Of a stretch of 64,000 nt of DNA, positions 54,170 through 62,576 are shown in pieces. Location: positions 124,001 through 188,000 of the forward strand of contig NZ_QURN01000008.1 in assembly GCF_003403035.1 (NCBI RefSeq). Reading direction: 5' to 3'. Each line of letters begins with the position of its first letter. The stretch's first letter is position 1. Under the pieces are notes generated by a model. That model was not told the DNA's origin. It made no database searches and saw nothing but the letters and a program-made list of their open reading frames with translations. The stretch is from Mesorhizobium denitrificans (GTDB lineage Bacteria > Pseudomonadota > Alphaproteobacteria > Rhizobiales > Rhizobiaceae). The translations under genes and the position numbers were made by a program.

Positions 54170-55009
54170 CTACACCGGAGCGGCGGGACTGGAAGTTTCG
54201 TCTTCGGCGGCGCGCTTGGCGGCTTCCTCGTCGCGCTTTTTCTCAATCATCCGCGCAGTCCAGATGGAAATTTCGTAGAGGATGATGGTGGGCAGCGCGA
54301 GGCCGATCTGGCTGATCGGATCAGGCGGGGTGAGCACCGCAGCGACGATGAACGCCAGCACGATGGCCCATTTGCGCTTTGCCTTCAAACCTGCGGATGA
54401 CAGCAAGCCGACACGCGCCATGAGGGTTGTGACGACCGGAAGCTGGAACACAAGGCCGAACGAGAAAATGAGCGTCATGATGAGGCTCAGATATTCCGAC
54501 ACCTTTGGCAGCAGCGAAATCTGGACGTCGCCATTGCCGCCGGTCTGCTGCATGGCCAGGAAAAACCACATGACCATTGGCGTGAAGAAGAAATAGACCA
54601 GCGCAGCGCCCATCAAAAACAAGAGTGGCGAGGCAATGAGAAACGGCAGAAACGCCGCACGCTCATTGCGATACAGGCCCGGCGCAATGAATTTATAAAT
54701 CTGCGTCGCGATGAGCGGGAACGCGAGAACCATGCCGCCAAACATGGCAAGCTTGATCTGCGTGAAGAAAAACTCCTGCGGCGCGGTGTAGATCAACTCC
54801 ACCTTGTCCAAAGGCAGGCCCGCCCACTTGACGGCCCATTTGAACGGCACGACCAGCAGATTGAAAAGGTGCTTAGCAAAGAAAAAGCAGACAAGGAAAG
54901 CGACGAAAAAGCCGCCAATCGACCAGATCAGGCGCGTGCGCAGTTCAATAAGGTGTTCGATCAACGGAGCGGAGGATTTCTCCATCTCGTCCTGTTCAGT
55001 GAGGCTCAC
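54170..55009 (-). CDS. tatC: Sec-independent translocase subunit TatC
   Basis: The six-helix receptor for twin-arginine signal peptides. The 279-residue protein starts at a GTG whose sequence overlaps the tatB stop (GTGA). It shows PLIEHLIELRTRLIWSIGGF, the PFKWAVKWAGLPLDKVELIY loop and FAFGLVFQLP-like FSFGLVFQLPVVTTLMARVG. The charged C-terminal tail is cytoplasmic. The molybdo-hydroxylase and other cofactor-bearing exported proteins are typical Tat cargo. Confidence 0.97.
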   Translation of the reverse strand: MSLTEQDEMEKSSAPLIEHLIELRTRLIWSIGGFFVAFLVCFFFAKHLFNLLVVPFKWAVKWAGLPLDKVELIYTAPQEFFFTQIKLAMFGGMVLAFPLIATQIYKFIAPGLYRNERAAFLPFLIASPLLFLMGAALVYFFFTPMVMWFFLAMQQTGGNGDVQISLLPKVSEYLSLIMTLIFSFGLVFQLPVVTTLMARVGLLSSAGLKAKRKWAIVLAFIVAAVLTPPDPISQIGLALPTIILYEISIWTARMIEKKRDEEAAKRAAEDETSSPAAPV

Positions 55010-55554
55010 GATTTCGACCTTGCCGTTGTGGTTTTCTTCGCAGCCGGTTTTGCAGCGGCTTTTGCCGCGGGCTTGGCAGGCGCCTTCGCGGCTGGCTTTG
55101 TCGCGGGCGCTTTTGTTGCTTTAGCTGCAGCGGGCACCGGTGCCGGTTGCGGCGTTGCTGGCGCGGCGGCGGCTTCCGGCAATGCACTGGCACCCGTTTT
55201 CAACGGCTCAGCAGGCTGCAAATTAGGGCTGGGCGGCGACGGGGGCGGTTGCGGATTGAGCGATTGCAGCCCGGCACGAACATCAGAAGCGGCCTGCTCA
55301 AACGGATTAAGCTGCTTCTTGATTTCAGTTGCCGGGTTCAGGCTGCGCAGCGCATCAACCGACTTCTTGACGTCGTCGAGTTCGGCTTCCTGCAAAGCCT
55401 CATTGAACTGGCGCTGAAAATCGCCAGCCATCTTGCGCATCTTCGCCGTTGTGCGCCCGAACGAGCGCAACATTCCCGGCAAATCTTTTGGCCCGACGAC
55501 CACGATCATTACGACCGCAATCACCAGCATTTCGGTCCAGCCTACTTCAAGCAT
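55006..55554 (-). CDS. tatB: Sec-independent translocase subunit TatB
   Basis: Forms the substrate receptor with TatC. The 182-residue protein begins MLEVGWTEMLVIAVVMIVVV, the single membrane helix, then the amphipathic helix with GPKDLPGMLRSFGRTTAKMR. The C-terminal half is a Pro/Ala/Lys low-complexity tail, common in rhizobial TatB. It overlaps tatC by 4 bp and follows tatA by 29 bp. Confidence 0.96.
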   Translation of the reverse strand: MLEVGWTEMLVIAVVMIVVVGPKDLPGMLRSFGRTTAKMRKMAGDFQRQFNEALQEAELDDVKKSVDALRSLNPATEIKKQLNPFEQAASDVRAGLQSLNPQPPPSPPSPNLQPAEPLKTGASALPEAAAAPATPQPAPVPAAAKATKAPATKPAAKAPAKPAAKAAAKPAAKKTTTARSKS

Positions 55555-55583
55555 TGGCTACCGCCTGTCTGACCGAAGCCAGC

Positions 55584-55805
55584 TTAGCTTTTCTTTGCCT
55601 TGACGCCCGGCTCGACGGTCTCATCAACGCGATGCTCGACGGTGCGCGGATCAACCGGCGCTTCGTCATCCTCAGCCATGCCCTTCTTGAAGCTCTTGAT
55701 GCCCTTGGCCATGTCGCCCATCAACTCAGGAATCTTGCCACGGCCAAACAGCAACAGCACGACCACCAAAACGATGAGCCAGTGCCAAATCGAAAACGAA
55801 CCCAT
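55584..55805 (-). CDS. tatA: Sec-independent translocase subunit TatA
   Basis: The pore-forming subunit, 73 residues, [20 protein letters not shown] with the [20 protein letters not shown] hinge and amphipathic helix. First gene of tatABC; 36 bp after the ABC ATPase gene on the same strand, which may therefore share its transcript. Confidence 0.97.
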   Translation of the reverse strand: MGSFSIWHWLIVLVVVLLLFGRGKIPELMGDMAKGIKSFKKGMAEDDEAPVDPRTVEHRVDETVEPGVKAKKS

Positions 55806-55841
55806 TTCACACTCTTCCAGCTAGAACGGAGTTAGCATCAT

Positions 55842-56948
55842 CTATGCGCTTTCGCGCTCAGTTTCAAACACAAGTACGTCGGAAGTGCGCGGCGTCAACC
55901 AGATATCTCGCGCAGCATCGGGCACAACGCCGCATCTGATGCGCACACGCACAGGTTGCTCATAGCCCTGAAGAGCTAATTCAAGCATTTCCACAACACC
56001 AAGATAGTGCCGCGAAAGGACTTTTGCCTGCACTGCGCCGGATTTCGGGTCAAGGTCGAAGCCCGTGGTGCGCACCGCGACAGTGGCGCGCGCGCCCTCC
56101 CCCAAACCGGCTGCAGCAAATGCGCCGACCGGCGTATTGGCCGCACCGTCACGCACTTTTGAATGAAAGAGATTCAGTTCCGAGAAAAAACCCGCAGCGA
56201 AGAGATTCGCAGGGCGCAGATAGAGGTCCGATGATTTGCCGACTTGCACCAGCTTGCCGCCTTTGAGCAGCGCGATGCGGTCGCCCATGCGCATGGCTTC
56301 TTCCGCATCATGCGTGACGACAATGGCGGTGGCGCGGCTGCGACGCAGAATTTCAAGAGTCTCGGCACGCACACTGTCCTTAAGGCGCGAATCAAGCCCG
56401 GAAAATGGCTCGTCGAGCAGCAGCACGGCGGGACGCGGGGCAAGCGCACGAGCCAGCGCCACGCGCTGTTGCTCGCCGCCCGAAAGCGTGTGCGGATAGG
56501 CATCCGCCAATCGCGACAAGCCGACGCGCTCCAGCGCGATCATGCCCTGTTTGCGGCCCTCTTCGCTGGAAAGAGCGGTGAGGCCGAAGCGGACGTTTTC
56601 CAGGATCGACAGGTGCGGGAACAGCGCAAAATCCTGAAACACCAAGCCGATGGAGCGCTTTTCCGGCGGCATGAATGTTGCCGGACCTGCGATTTCGCGG
56701 TCGTTGAGAAGGATGCGGCCCGCACTCTGGCTTTCAATGCCCGCGGCGATTCGGAGCAAGGTGGTTTTGCCGGAACCCGACGGACCGAGCAGGCACAAAA
56801 CCTCGCCCGGCTCGGCGGTGAGCGTCAGCCCGCGCAGCGTTTCCGTGCCATCGGCGAAACGGTGATGGATGTCGTCAAAGCTGAGACGAGCGGCGAACGA
56901 GACGCCCGACGCCGTGCGGCTTGCACTCTCCTGTACCGCCTCGTCCAC
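55842..56948 (-). CDS. ABC transporter ATP-binding protein (FbpC/PotA-like), orphan
   Basis: A 368-residue importer ATPase. Walker A is LLGPSGSGKTTLLRI near residue 50, the signature HTLSGGEQQRVALARAL and Walker B VLLLDEPFSGLD follow, and a TOBE-type regulatory domain fills the C-terminal third. The ferric-iron/polyamine type is suggested by length and TOBE layout. No permease or binding protein lies nearby, so the partner is elsewhere. I chose the GTG at 56948, with GAGGGCGG upstream; the open frame extends much further but overlaps scpB in an unlikely frame. Confidence 0.88.
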   Translation of the reverse strand: MDEAVQESASRTASGVSFAARLSFDDIHHRFADGTETLRGLTLTAEPGEVLCLLGPSGSGKTTLLRIAAGIESQSAGRILLNDREIAGPATFMPPEKRSIGLVFQDFALFPHLSILENVRFGLTALSSEEGRKQGMIALERVGLSRLADAYPHTLSGGEQQRVALARALAPRPAVLLLDEPFSGLDSRLKDSVRAETLEILRRSRATAIVVTHDAEEAMRMGDRIALLKGGKLVQVGKSSDLYLRPANLFAAGFFSELNLFHSKVRDGAANTPVGAFAAAGLGEGARATVAVRTTGFDLDPKSGAVQAKVLSRHYLGVVEMLELALQGYEQPVRVRIRCGVVPDAARDIWLTPRTSDVLVFETERESA

Positions 56949-56983
56949 CTGATTGCCGCCCTCGATAAACCTGACCCGTTGGG

Positions 56984-57730
56984 TCAAGCATCTCGGTCTT
57001 TGGGTGTCAACAGGCCGAGCTCTTCCAGATCGATGTCCGTCAACGGATCTTCGTCTTCCGTCAGCTCGTCGGGATCTTCGGGTGGCAGCGGAATCGAGAA
57101 GTTGGACGGCATGCGCGCCGACAGGAGCCCCGCCCCCTTCAACTCGTCGATACCGGGAAGATCGCGGATCGATTCGAGCTGGAAATGGTCGAGGAAAGCT
57201 TCCGTAGTGCCGTAGGTTACGGGACGACCAGGCGTCTTGCGGCGACCACGCATGCGCACCCATTCGGATTCCAGCAGCGTGTCGAGCGTGCCCTTGGAGG
57301 TTTCGACCCCGCGAATGTCTTCGATTTCGGCGCGGGTGACCGGCTGGTGGTAAGCGATGATGGAAAGCACCTCCAGCGCGGCGCGGGAAAGCTTGCGCTG
57401 CTGGATCGTGTCGCGGCTCATCAGGAAAGCAAGGTCGCCCGCGGTGCGGAACGCCCACGAATCACCGATCCGTACAAGGTTTACGCCGCGCTTGGCGTAG
57501 ATTTGCTGGAGATGAAGCATGGCCGCGGCGACGTTGGCGCCCTCCGGCAAGCGCGCGGCCAAGGCGTTTTCGCTGACAGGCTCGGTGCTTGCGAACACCA
57601 GCGCTTCGGCCATGCGCGCGGTTTCGGCCAGCAGCATGCGCTCCGCAGTGCTCAAGGCTTCCGGGGCTTCATCTTCGTTTTCATCATCGGCCCGAAAGGG
57701 CATGATCTTCGCGCTCGCTTGTTCGCTCAT
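56984..57730 (-). CDS. scpB: Segregation and condensation protein B
   Basis: A winged-helix partner of the SMC-ScpA complex in chromosome segregation. The 248-residue protein has AEALVFASTEPVSENALAAR, LEVLSIIAYHQPVTRAEIED and IRGVETSKGTLDTLLESEWV, all ScpB hallmarks, plus an acidic C-terminal tail. It overlaps scpA by 4 bp (ATGA). Confidence 0.96.
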   Translation of the reverse strand: MSEQASAKIMPFRADDENEDEAPEALSTAERMLLAETARMAEALVFASTEPVSENALAARLPEGANVAAAMLHLQQIYAKRGVNLVRIGDSWAFRTAGDLAFLMSRDTIQQRKLSRAALEVLSIIAYHQPVTRAEIEDIRGVETSKGTLDTLLESEWVRMRGRRKTPGRPVTYGTTEAFLDHFQLESIRDLPGIDELKGAGLLSARMPSNFSIPLPPEDPDELTEDEDPLTDIDLEELGLLTPKDRDA

Positions 57731-58593
57731 GCTGCACTCACCGGTTTCGGCGTGGCAGTTCGCCCACGCATATACAAAGGCTTGAAGGCGGCTTCCTGAC
57801 GCATTTCGATTTGCCCTTCGCGCACCATTTCAAGGCTGGCGGCAAATGAACTCGCTATAGCAGTGGTGCGCTGGTCGGCGCTGACGACGTAATCAATCAG
57901 GAAGCTGTCGAGGCTCGCCCAATCTTCCAACTGGCCGATCATTCGCGTCAGCATTTCGCGCGCATCCTTGAGCGACCAAACGCGCCTATATGCGATGCGA
58001 ACACTCGACATTTCCTTGCGCTGACGCTCCGCCGCGTAGGCCGAAAGCAGGTCGTAGAGCGTGGCCGAAAACTGGTTTCGCTTTTCGATGATGACCGTTT
58101 CCGGCATGCCGCGCGCAAACACATCGCGCCCAAGCCGATTGCGATTGACCAGACGCGCCGCCGCATCGCGCATCGCCTCAAGGCGCTGGAGGCGGAACTG
58201 GAGTACAGCGGCCAATTCCTCGCCGCTCTCGCCTGTTTCGTCCTTTTGCTTGGGGATCAAAAGCTTGGATTTCAGGAAGGCCAGCCATGCGGCCATGACC
58301 AGATAATCCGCAGCGATTTCCAGCCGCAACTCGCGGACCTTTGCGATGAAGCCCAGATATTGCTCGGCAAGCGCGAGAACCGAAATGCGCGTAAGGTCCA
58401 CTTTCTGGTTGCGCGCGAGGTGCAGCAGAAGGTCGAGCGGACCTTCAAAACCGGCAACGTCTACGACCAGTTCCGGCTCGTCAGTGGCTCGCTCTTCCGC
58501 ACCGGGCAGCGCGCCCTCGCCCCACAGCCGATCCATCGGCGTGCGGTCCGAAGCTGCCTTACTTGGCGATTTTGGCGGCGTTTGACCTGCCAT
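57727..58593 (-). CDS. scpA: Segregation and condensation protein A
   Basis: The kleisin that bridges the SMC dimer. The 288-residue protein has a 35-residue basic/Pro N-terminal extension, then VVDVAGFEGPLDLLLHLARN, which starts the kleisin domain, and the C-terminal winged helix (VAAFLASLEMVREGQIEMRQ-like). Start at 58593 with AAGGAC upstream. Together with scpB it follows nagZ by 20 bp. Confidence 0.96.
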   Translation of the reverse strand: MAGQTPPKSPSKAASDRTPMDRLWGEGALPGAEERATDEPELVVDVAGFEGPLDLLLHLARNQKVDLTRISVLALAEQYLGFIAKVRELRLEIAADYLVMAAWLAFLKSKLLIPKQKDETGESGEELAAVLQFRLQRLEAMRDAAARLVNRNRLGRDVFARGMPETVIIEKRNQFSATLYDLLSAYAAERQRKEMSSVRIAYRRVWSLKDAREMLTRMIGQLEDWASLDSFLIDYVVSADQRTTAIASSFAASLEMVREGQIEMRQEAAFKPLYMRGRTATPKPVSAA

Positions 58594-58613
58594 CGTGTCC
58601 TTCTATCAGCGGA

Positions 58614-59633
58614 TTATGCAACCGCCTCGAAATAGTTTGCAAACTCGGCTCGGATGTCTGCTTCGGCCACTGCGTCTCGTGACTTGATGAAGCCGAGCGC
58701 GCGTTCGGCACGTTCAAGCGCGCGGCCCTCAAGCGGCTTCGCACCCGCCACAATGCCCTGCATTTCTTCCATTACCCCGTTGCAGTGAAGGACGATATCC
58801 ACGCCCGCCGCAAGGATTGCCGACGATTTATCCGGGAAATCCCCAGAAAGCGCCTTCATGGAGGTGTCATCGCTGATGAGAAGGCCGTCAAAGCCGATCT
58901 CGCCGCGCACGATGTCTTGCGTAACCTTACGCGAAGTGGTGGCCGGATTGTCGGGGTCAATTGCATTGAAAACCACATGGGCGGTCATTGCCATCGGCAG
59001 ATGATTGAGCGCCTTGAACGGGGCAAAATCATGCTGGCGCAGTTCGTCCAGTGATTCATAGACCGTGGGCAGCTCGTAATGCGTATCGGCAGTCGCGCGA
59101 CCGTGGCCCGGTATGTGCTTCATGACCGGCAGAACGCCGCCCGACATGAGGCCCTCGGCAGTGGCGCGGCCAAGCGCGGCGACGGTGTCGGGATCGAAGC
59201 CATAAGCACGCGCGCCGATTACGTCGCTCGCTCCGGCAACGGGGACGTCAAGCACGGGGAGGCAGTCGGCATTGATGCCAAGGCGCAGAAGGTCGAATGC
59301 GTGAAGGCGTGCAAGCAGCCATGCCGCGCGAAGACCTTGCTCGCGGTCGGCCTGATAGACTGCGCCGATTGCCGAACCGGAGGGATAATTCGGCGCGATG
59401 GGCGGGCGAAGACGCTGCACGCGACCGCCCTCCTGATCGATAAACACAGGCGCATCCGGCCTGCCGACACTGGCGCGCATGTCGGCCACCAGATCACGGA
59501 TCTGGTCCGGCTCGCCAATGTTGCGCGCAAAGAGGATGAAGCCCCACGGACGCTCGTTTGCGTAGAACGCGCGCTCTTCAGGTGTGAGGGATTTGCCGGC
59601 GCAGCCGAAGATAATTGCTTGTGATTCGCTCAT
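58614..59633 (-). CDS. nagZ: Beta-N-acetylhexosaminidase (family 3)
   Basis: Releases N-acetylglucosamine from recycled anhydro-muropeptides in the cytoplasm. The 339-residue protein carries the family 3 catalytic loop VMKHIPGHGRATADTHYELP near residue 175 and the nucleophile Asp in LLISDDTSMKALSG. Normal length. In peptidoglycan recycling its product feeds AmpR-type signals where those exist. It lies between the SPOR gene and scpA. Confidence 0.95.
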   Translation of the reverse strand: MSESQAIIFGCAGKSLTPEERAFYANERPWGFILFARNIGEPDQIRDLVADMRASVGRPDAPVFIDQEGGRVQRLRPPIAPNYPSGSAIGAVYQADREQGLRAAWLLARLHAFDLLRLGINADCLPVLDVPVAGASDVIGARAYGFDPDTVAALGRATAEGLMSGGVLPVMKHIPGHGRATADTHYELPTVYESLDELRQHDFAPFKALNHLPMAMTAHVVFNAIDPDNPATTSRKVTQDIVRGEIGFDGLLISDDTSMKALSGDFPDKSSAILAAGVDIVLHCNGVMEEMQGIVAGAKPLEGRALERAERALGFIKSRDAVAEADIRAEFANYFEAVA

Positions 59634-59698
59634 GGCAGCAATTTAGACCCGCATTGAGCCGATGCCTACCATTTGAAATTGAAGCTGTGTGGCGTGAC

Positions 59699-59738
59699 TT
59701 ACCCCTCATCCGCCTGCCGGCAGGCGGATGAGGGGTAA
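59699..59738. repeat. 40-bp perfect palindrome
   Basis: TTACCCCTCATCCGCCTGCC (59699-59718) is followed without spacer by its exact reverse complement (59719-59738). Part of its right arm recurs at 49801-49815. It lies between nagZ and the SPOR gene, outside coding sequence. It resembles the palindromic intergenic repeats of rhizobia. Confidence 0.9.
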
Positions 59739-59772
59739 ACTGTGAGGCGTATCGATTGAGAGCAGTGCTGGC

Positions 59773-59806
59773 AAAAACAAAAAAGCGCGGACCCGAAGGC
59801 CCGCGC
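59773..59806 (-). terminator. Terminator of the SPOR gene
   Basis: GCGCGGACC (59785-59793) and GGCCCGCGC (59798-59806) form a 9-bp stem with one wobble around CGAA. On the minus strand it runs into TTTTTTGTTTTT. It begins 26 bp past the stop codon. Confidence 0.92.
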
Positions 59807-59831
59807 CTTGTTCGTCAGATGCTGTTTGCGG

Positions 59832-62483
59832 TCAGGTCTTCGTGACGAAGCACTTGCCGCCTGCAGACTTGAAGCTGTTGCACATGCCAGCCGCCGCGTC
59901 GCGGGTTTCCGCCGGGATGCGGATGCGCCAGAACGTGCCCTTGCCTGCGATGTCGGCCTTGACGATGTTCACGCCCTTGCCTTCAAGCACGCTGCCGTAG
60001 CGGCCAAGCATCTTCTGATAGGTCGCCTTGGCGGCAGCTTCGCTGCTTTCCGAAGCAATCTGCATCGTCCAGCCACCCTCGACGGCCGGTTGCGGCTCGA
60101 TGGAAGCGGTCTGATCCGGCGCAACGTCTGCAGGCTGCACAGCCGCCTGATCATCATTGGCCGGAAGCGCCGGTGCATCGTCGTTGGAACCGATGGCGCT
60201 TGCGACATCATCACTTGCCGGGGCCGGTGCGGCAGCAGCGACCTTGTTCTGTGGCGCGATGGTGTTCGTCGCCTGCGGCTCCGTTTCCTCGCGAGGAGCA
60301 AGGCTGCCATCCGGCTTCACAACCATTGTGCGGACCTTGCGCGGAGCCACGGCGATGGATTCGCCATTGGCAGGCTGCGCATCTTCCGCAGTGGCGGGCT
60401 GGATGCGGTCATCCGACTTTGCGGCGCCATCATCCGACATTGCCAGATCGTCTTCCGCATTTTCAGGCAACTGGTCCGGCAGATCGACCGGCTCTTCATT
60501 GCTGGTGATCAACTTGTCCTGTGGATTGGCGTTCGCATCCCCAGTGCGAGCAACAGTCTCGTAAACCTTGCTTTCCTGGCTAGGCTGCGTGCTGGCGGTC
60601 GGCGTTTCCGGGCGCACCCTGAAAGGAGCCTGATCGGCCTTGACCAACTCCGGTGAGCTGCCCTGCGCATCGCCCATCATCGACATGGCAACCGCACCAG
60701 CAACGCCAAGGATGGCGACGCCACCGATGATTGCCGCAATGAGCAGGCCGCGCTTTTTCGGCTGCTTCTGATAGGCGGGCTGCTGATACGGCGCGGGGGC
60801 CAGATCATCCTCGAAATCGCCATCGAGATCGAAATCGTCCATTGCGGCGGTGTCGAAATCGTCAAACGCTTCGGCGAGATCGTCTTCGGTCAGGTCGATA
60901 CGAATATCGTCGTCATCGTGATGGGCGTGAGCTGCCGCGCGCTCCTGATATGCAGGCGCAGCAGGTTGCGGCGTGTAGCCATAAGATGATGCGGGCTTTG
61001 ACTGCGCAGCATAGGACGGCTGCGGAGCAGCAGGCTGCGCATAGGTTTGCGCGCTGTATGCATTGTGCATGTCCGGCGCTGGCTGCGCAGGGCGCGACGA
61101 AACACCAGCGAAGGACGGCGTTGCGCGAGCCGGAGCAGCGGCAGGAGCCGGGGTGCTCATCTGCTGGAGCAGATTGTTGAACTCGGTGTCGAGATCATCG
61201 ACCGCAGCAACGGCCAGCGGCTCCTCAGCAATTTCAAGCTCTGGAATGTCGAGATCGTCAGCGACGGCGACCGCACGGTCTGGCACGTCAATCGTCTCGA
61301 TTTCCGGGATCGGCGCGGCGACAACCGGCTCAGGACGGCTGTAGGCTGCAACCTGCGGCGCTTCCACGACGCGCGGTGCAGGCATTTCCACGACTGGTGC
61401 CTGCGGCTCAATGCGCTGCTCAATACGAGGCTCGACGCGAAGGGGCTGCGCTTCAGCGCGAGCGATTGGCTGCTCGGCGCGGTTGATCTGAGGGGTGGCC
61501 CGGCTGAACACAGGGGCAGCTGTGCGCCAGGAATCATTCGGTTCTGCTACGCGGTACTTTTGCGCCATGGCGGCTAACATCGCAAACGGGTCGTCTTCAT
61601 CTACTGCCGGGGGTTCCTCCGCCTTGACTTCGGCGACAGGTTCAACTTCCTCCTGAACAGCGGCTACTACTTCTTCGGCTTCCTCTGTTGCCTCGACAGG
61701 TGAAAGCTCTTCTTCTGTTTCTTCTACCAACGCTTCGGCTGCTTCCACTTCGGGAAGCTTATCGAGCGCCTCGGCTGGTTCAGGGAAACCGAACTCAACC
61801 GACAAATCGTCTTCCGGGGCTGGCATCGAAACCGAAGCATGCGCCGCGACGAGTTCTTCTTGATTGGGCTGCTGCGAAACCGACGCCAGATTTTCAGCGC
61901 GGGTATCGAGAATTTCGTGATGCTCAGAATTGCCAAGCAGTGCGTTGAACTCCGCCTCAAGCTCGGCTTCGTCGGCGTCGTCAGCGACAAAGGCGACCGG
62001 CTCTTCGCGGGGCGCTTCCTGCGACTGCTCGTTGACCGGGCTGAGCTTGATGACCGGAATCTCAGCGTCTTCAACCTGTGGCGCAAGCTCTGCGGCCATC
62101 AGATCTTCAAGCGGCTGCTCATCGGCTGCTGATAATTGCGGCTCGTCGGCAACTTCTTCCTGCGCGACCGGCTCATCTGCGGCTTCTTCGACATGCGCTT
62201 CAAGCGGCGGAAGCGGCTCTTCAAGCTCCGGCTCCTGGGCGGAAGCGGCCACTGGCTCGTCGGCGACGTCCTCATCGCCAAACTCGCGCATAAGCTCTTC
62301 TTCAAGATCGATCTTGAATTCCTCAACAGACGCGGTTTGTACCGCGACCTTGTTGGCGCCTTCCGCCTTGCGCGGATCGAAACCCATGATGCGCGTCAAC
62401 TCAGCAAAGGGATCGGCAGCAGGCACGTCGGAGTCCATCAGGTCTTCCCGACCCGCATTCACACCGGTTGTTTTGTCAGCCAT
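59832..62483 (-). CDS. SPOR-domain protein with a long acidic N-terminal region
   Basis: An 883-residue protein. Residues 1 to about 575 are Glu/Ala/Pro-rich and low in complexity; a single membrane helix near 577-602 (RGLLIAAIIGGVAILGVAGA) is followed by a periplasmic linker and a SPOR domain in the last 85 residues (GWTMQIASESSEAAAKATYQ). SPOR domains bind denuded peptidoglycan at the division septum, so this is a likely divisome factor with a large cytoplasmic disordered part. The ATG at 62483 is the family start. It is placed between argS and nagZ, as in relatives. Confidence 0.92.
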   Translation of the reverse strand: MADKTTGVNAGREDLMDSDVPAADPFAELTRIMGFDPRKAEGANKVAVQTASVEEFKIDLEEELMREFGDEDVADEPVAASAQEPELEEPLPPLEAHVEEAADEPVAQEEVADEPQLSAADEQPLEDLMAAELAPQVEDAEIPVIKLSPVNEQSQEAPREEPVAFVADDADEAELEAEFNALLGNSEHHEILDTRAENLASVSQQPNQEELVAAHASVSMPAPEDDLSVEFGFPEPAEALDKLPEVEAAEALVEETEEELSPVEATEEAEEVVAAVQEEVEPVAEVKAEEPPAVDEDDPFAMLAAMAQKYRVAEPNDSWRTAAPVFSRATPQINRAEQPIARAEAQPLRVEPRIEQRIEPQAPVVEMPAPRVVEAPQVAAYSRPEPVVAAPIPEIETIDVPDRAVAVADDLDIPELEIAEEPLAVAAVDDLDTEFNNLLQQMSTPAPAAAPARATPSFAGVSSRPAQPAPDMHNAYSAQTYAQPAAPQPSYAAQSKPASSYGYTPQPAAPAYQERAAAHAHHDDDDIRIDLTEDDLAEAFDDFDTAAMDDFDLDGDFEDDLAPAPYQQPAYQKQPKKRGLLIAAIIGGVAILGVAGAVAMSMMGDAQGSSPELVKADQAPFRVRPETPTASTQPSQESKVYETVARTGDANANPQDKLITSNEEPVDLPDQLPENAEDDLAMSDDGAAKSDDRIQPATAEDAQPANGESIAVAPRKVRTMVVKPDGSLAPREETEPQATNTIAPQNKVAAAAPAPASDDVASAIGSNDDAPALPANDDQAAVQPADVAPDQTASIEPQPAVEGGWTMQIASESSEAAAKATYQKMLGRYGSVLEGKGVNIVKADIAGKGTFWRIRIPAETRDAAAGMCNSFKSAGGKCFVTKT

Positions 62484-62576
62484 GTGTCTCTCGCACACTC
62501 ATGTTACACGGTTACGCAGAGGCGTTTGCGGCCCCTACCAGCGCAATGTGGGCAAATGGTGACAGGTGATTTGTGC

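Noticed and set aside
56949-57458. Upstream extension of the ABC ATPase reading frame
   Set aside because: It is antisense-like filler overlapping scpB in another frame; homology begins after the GTG at 56948.
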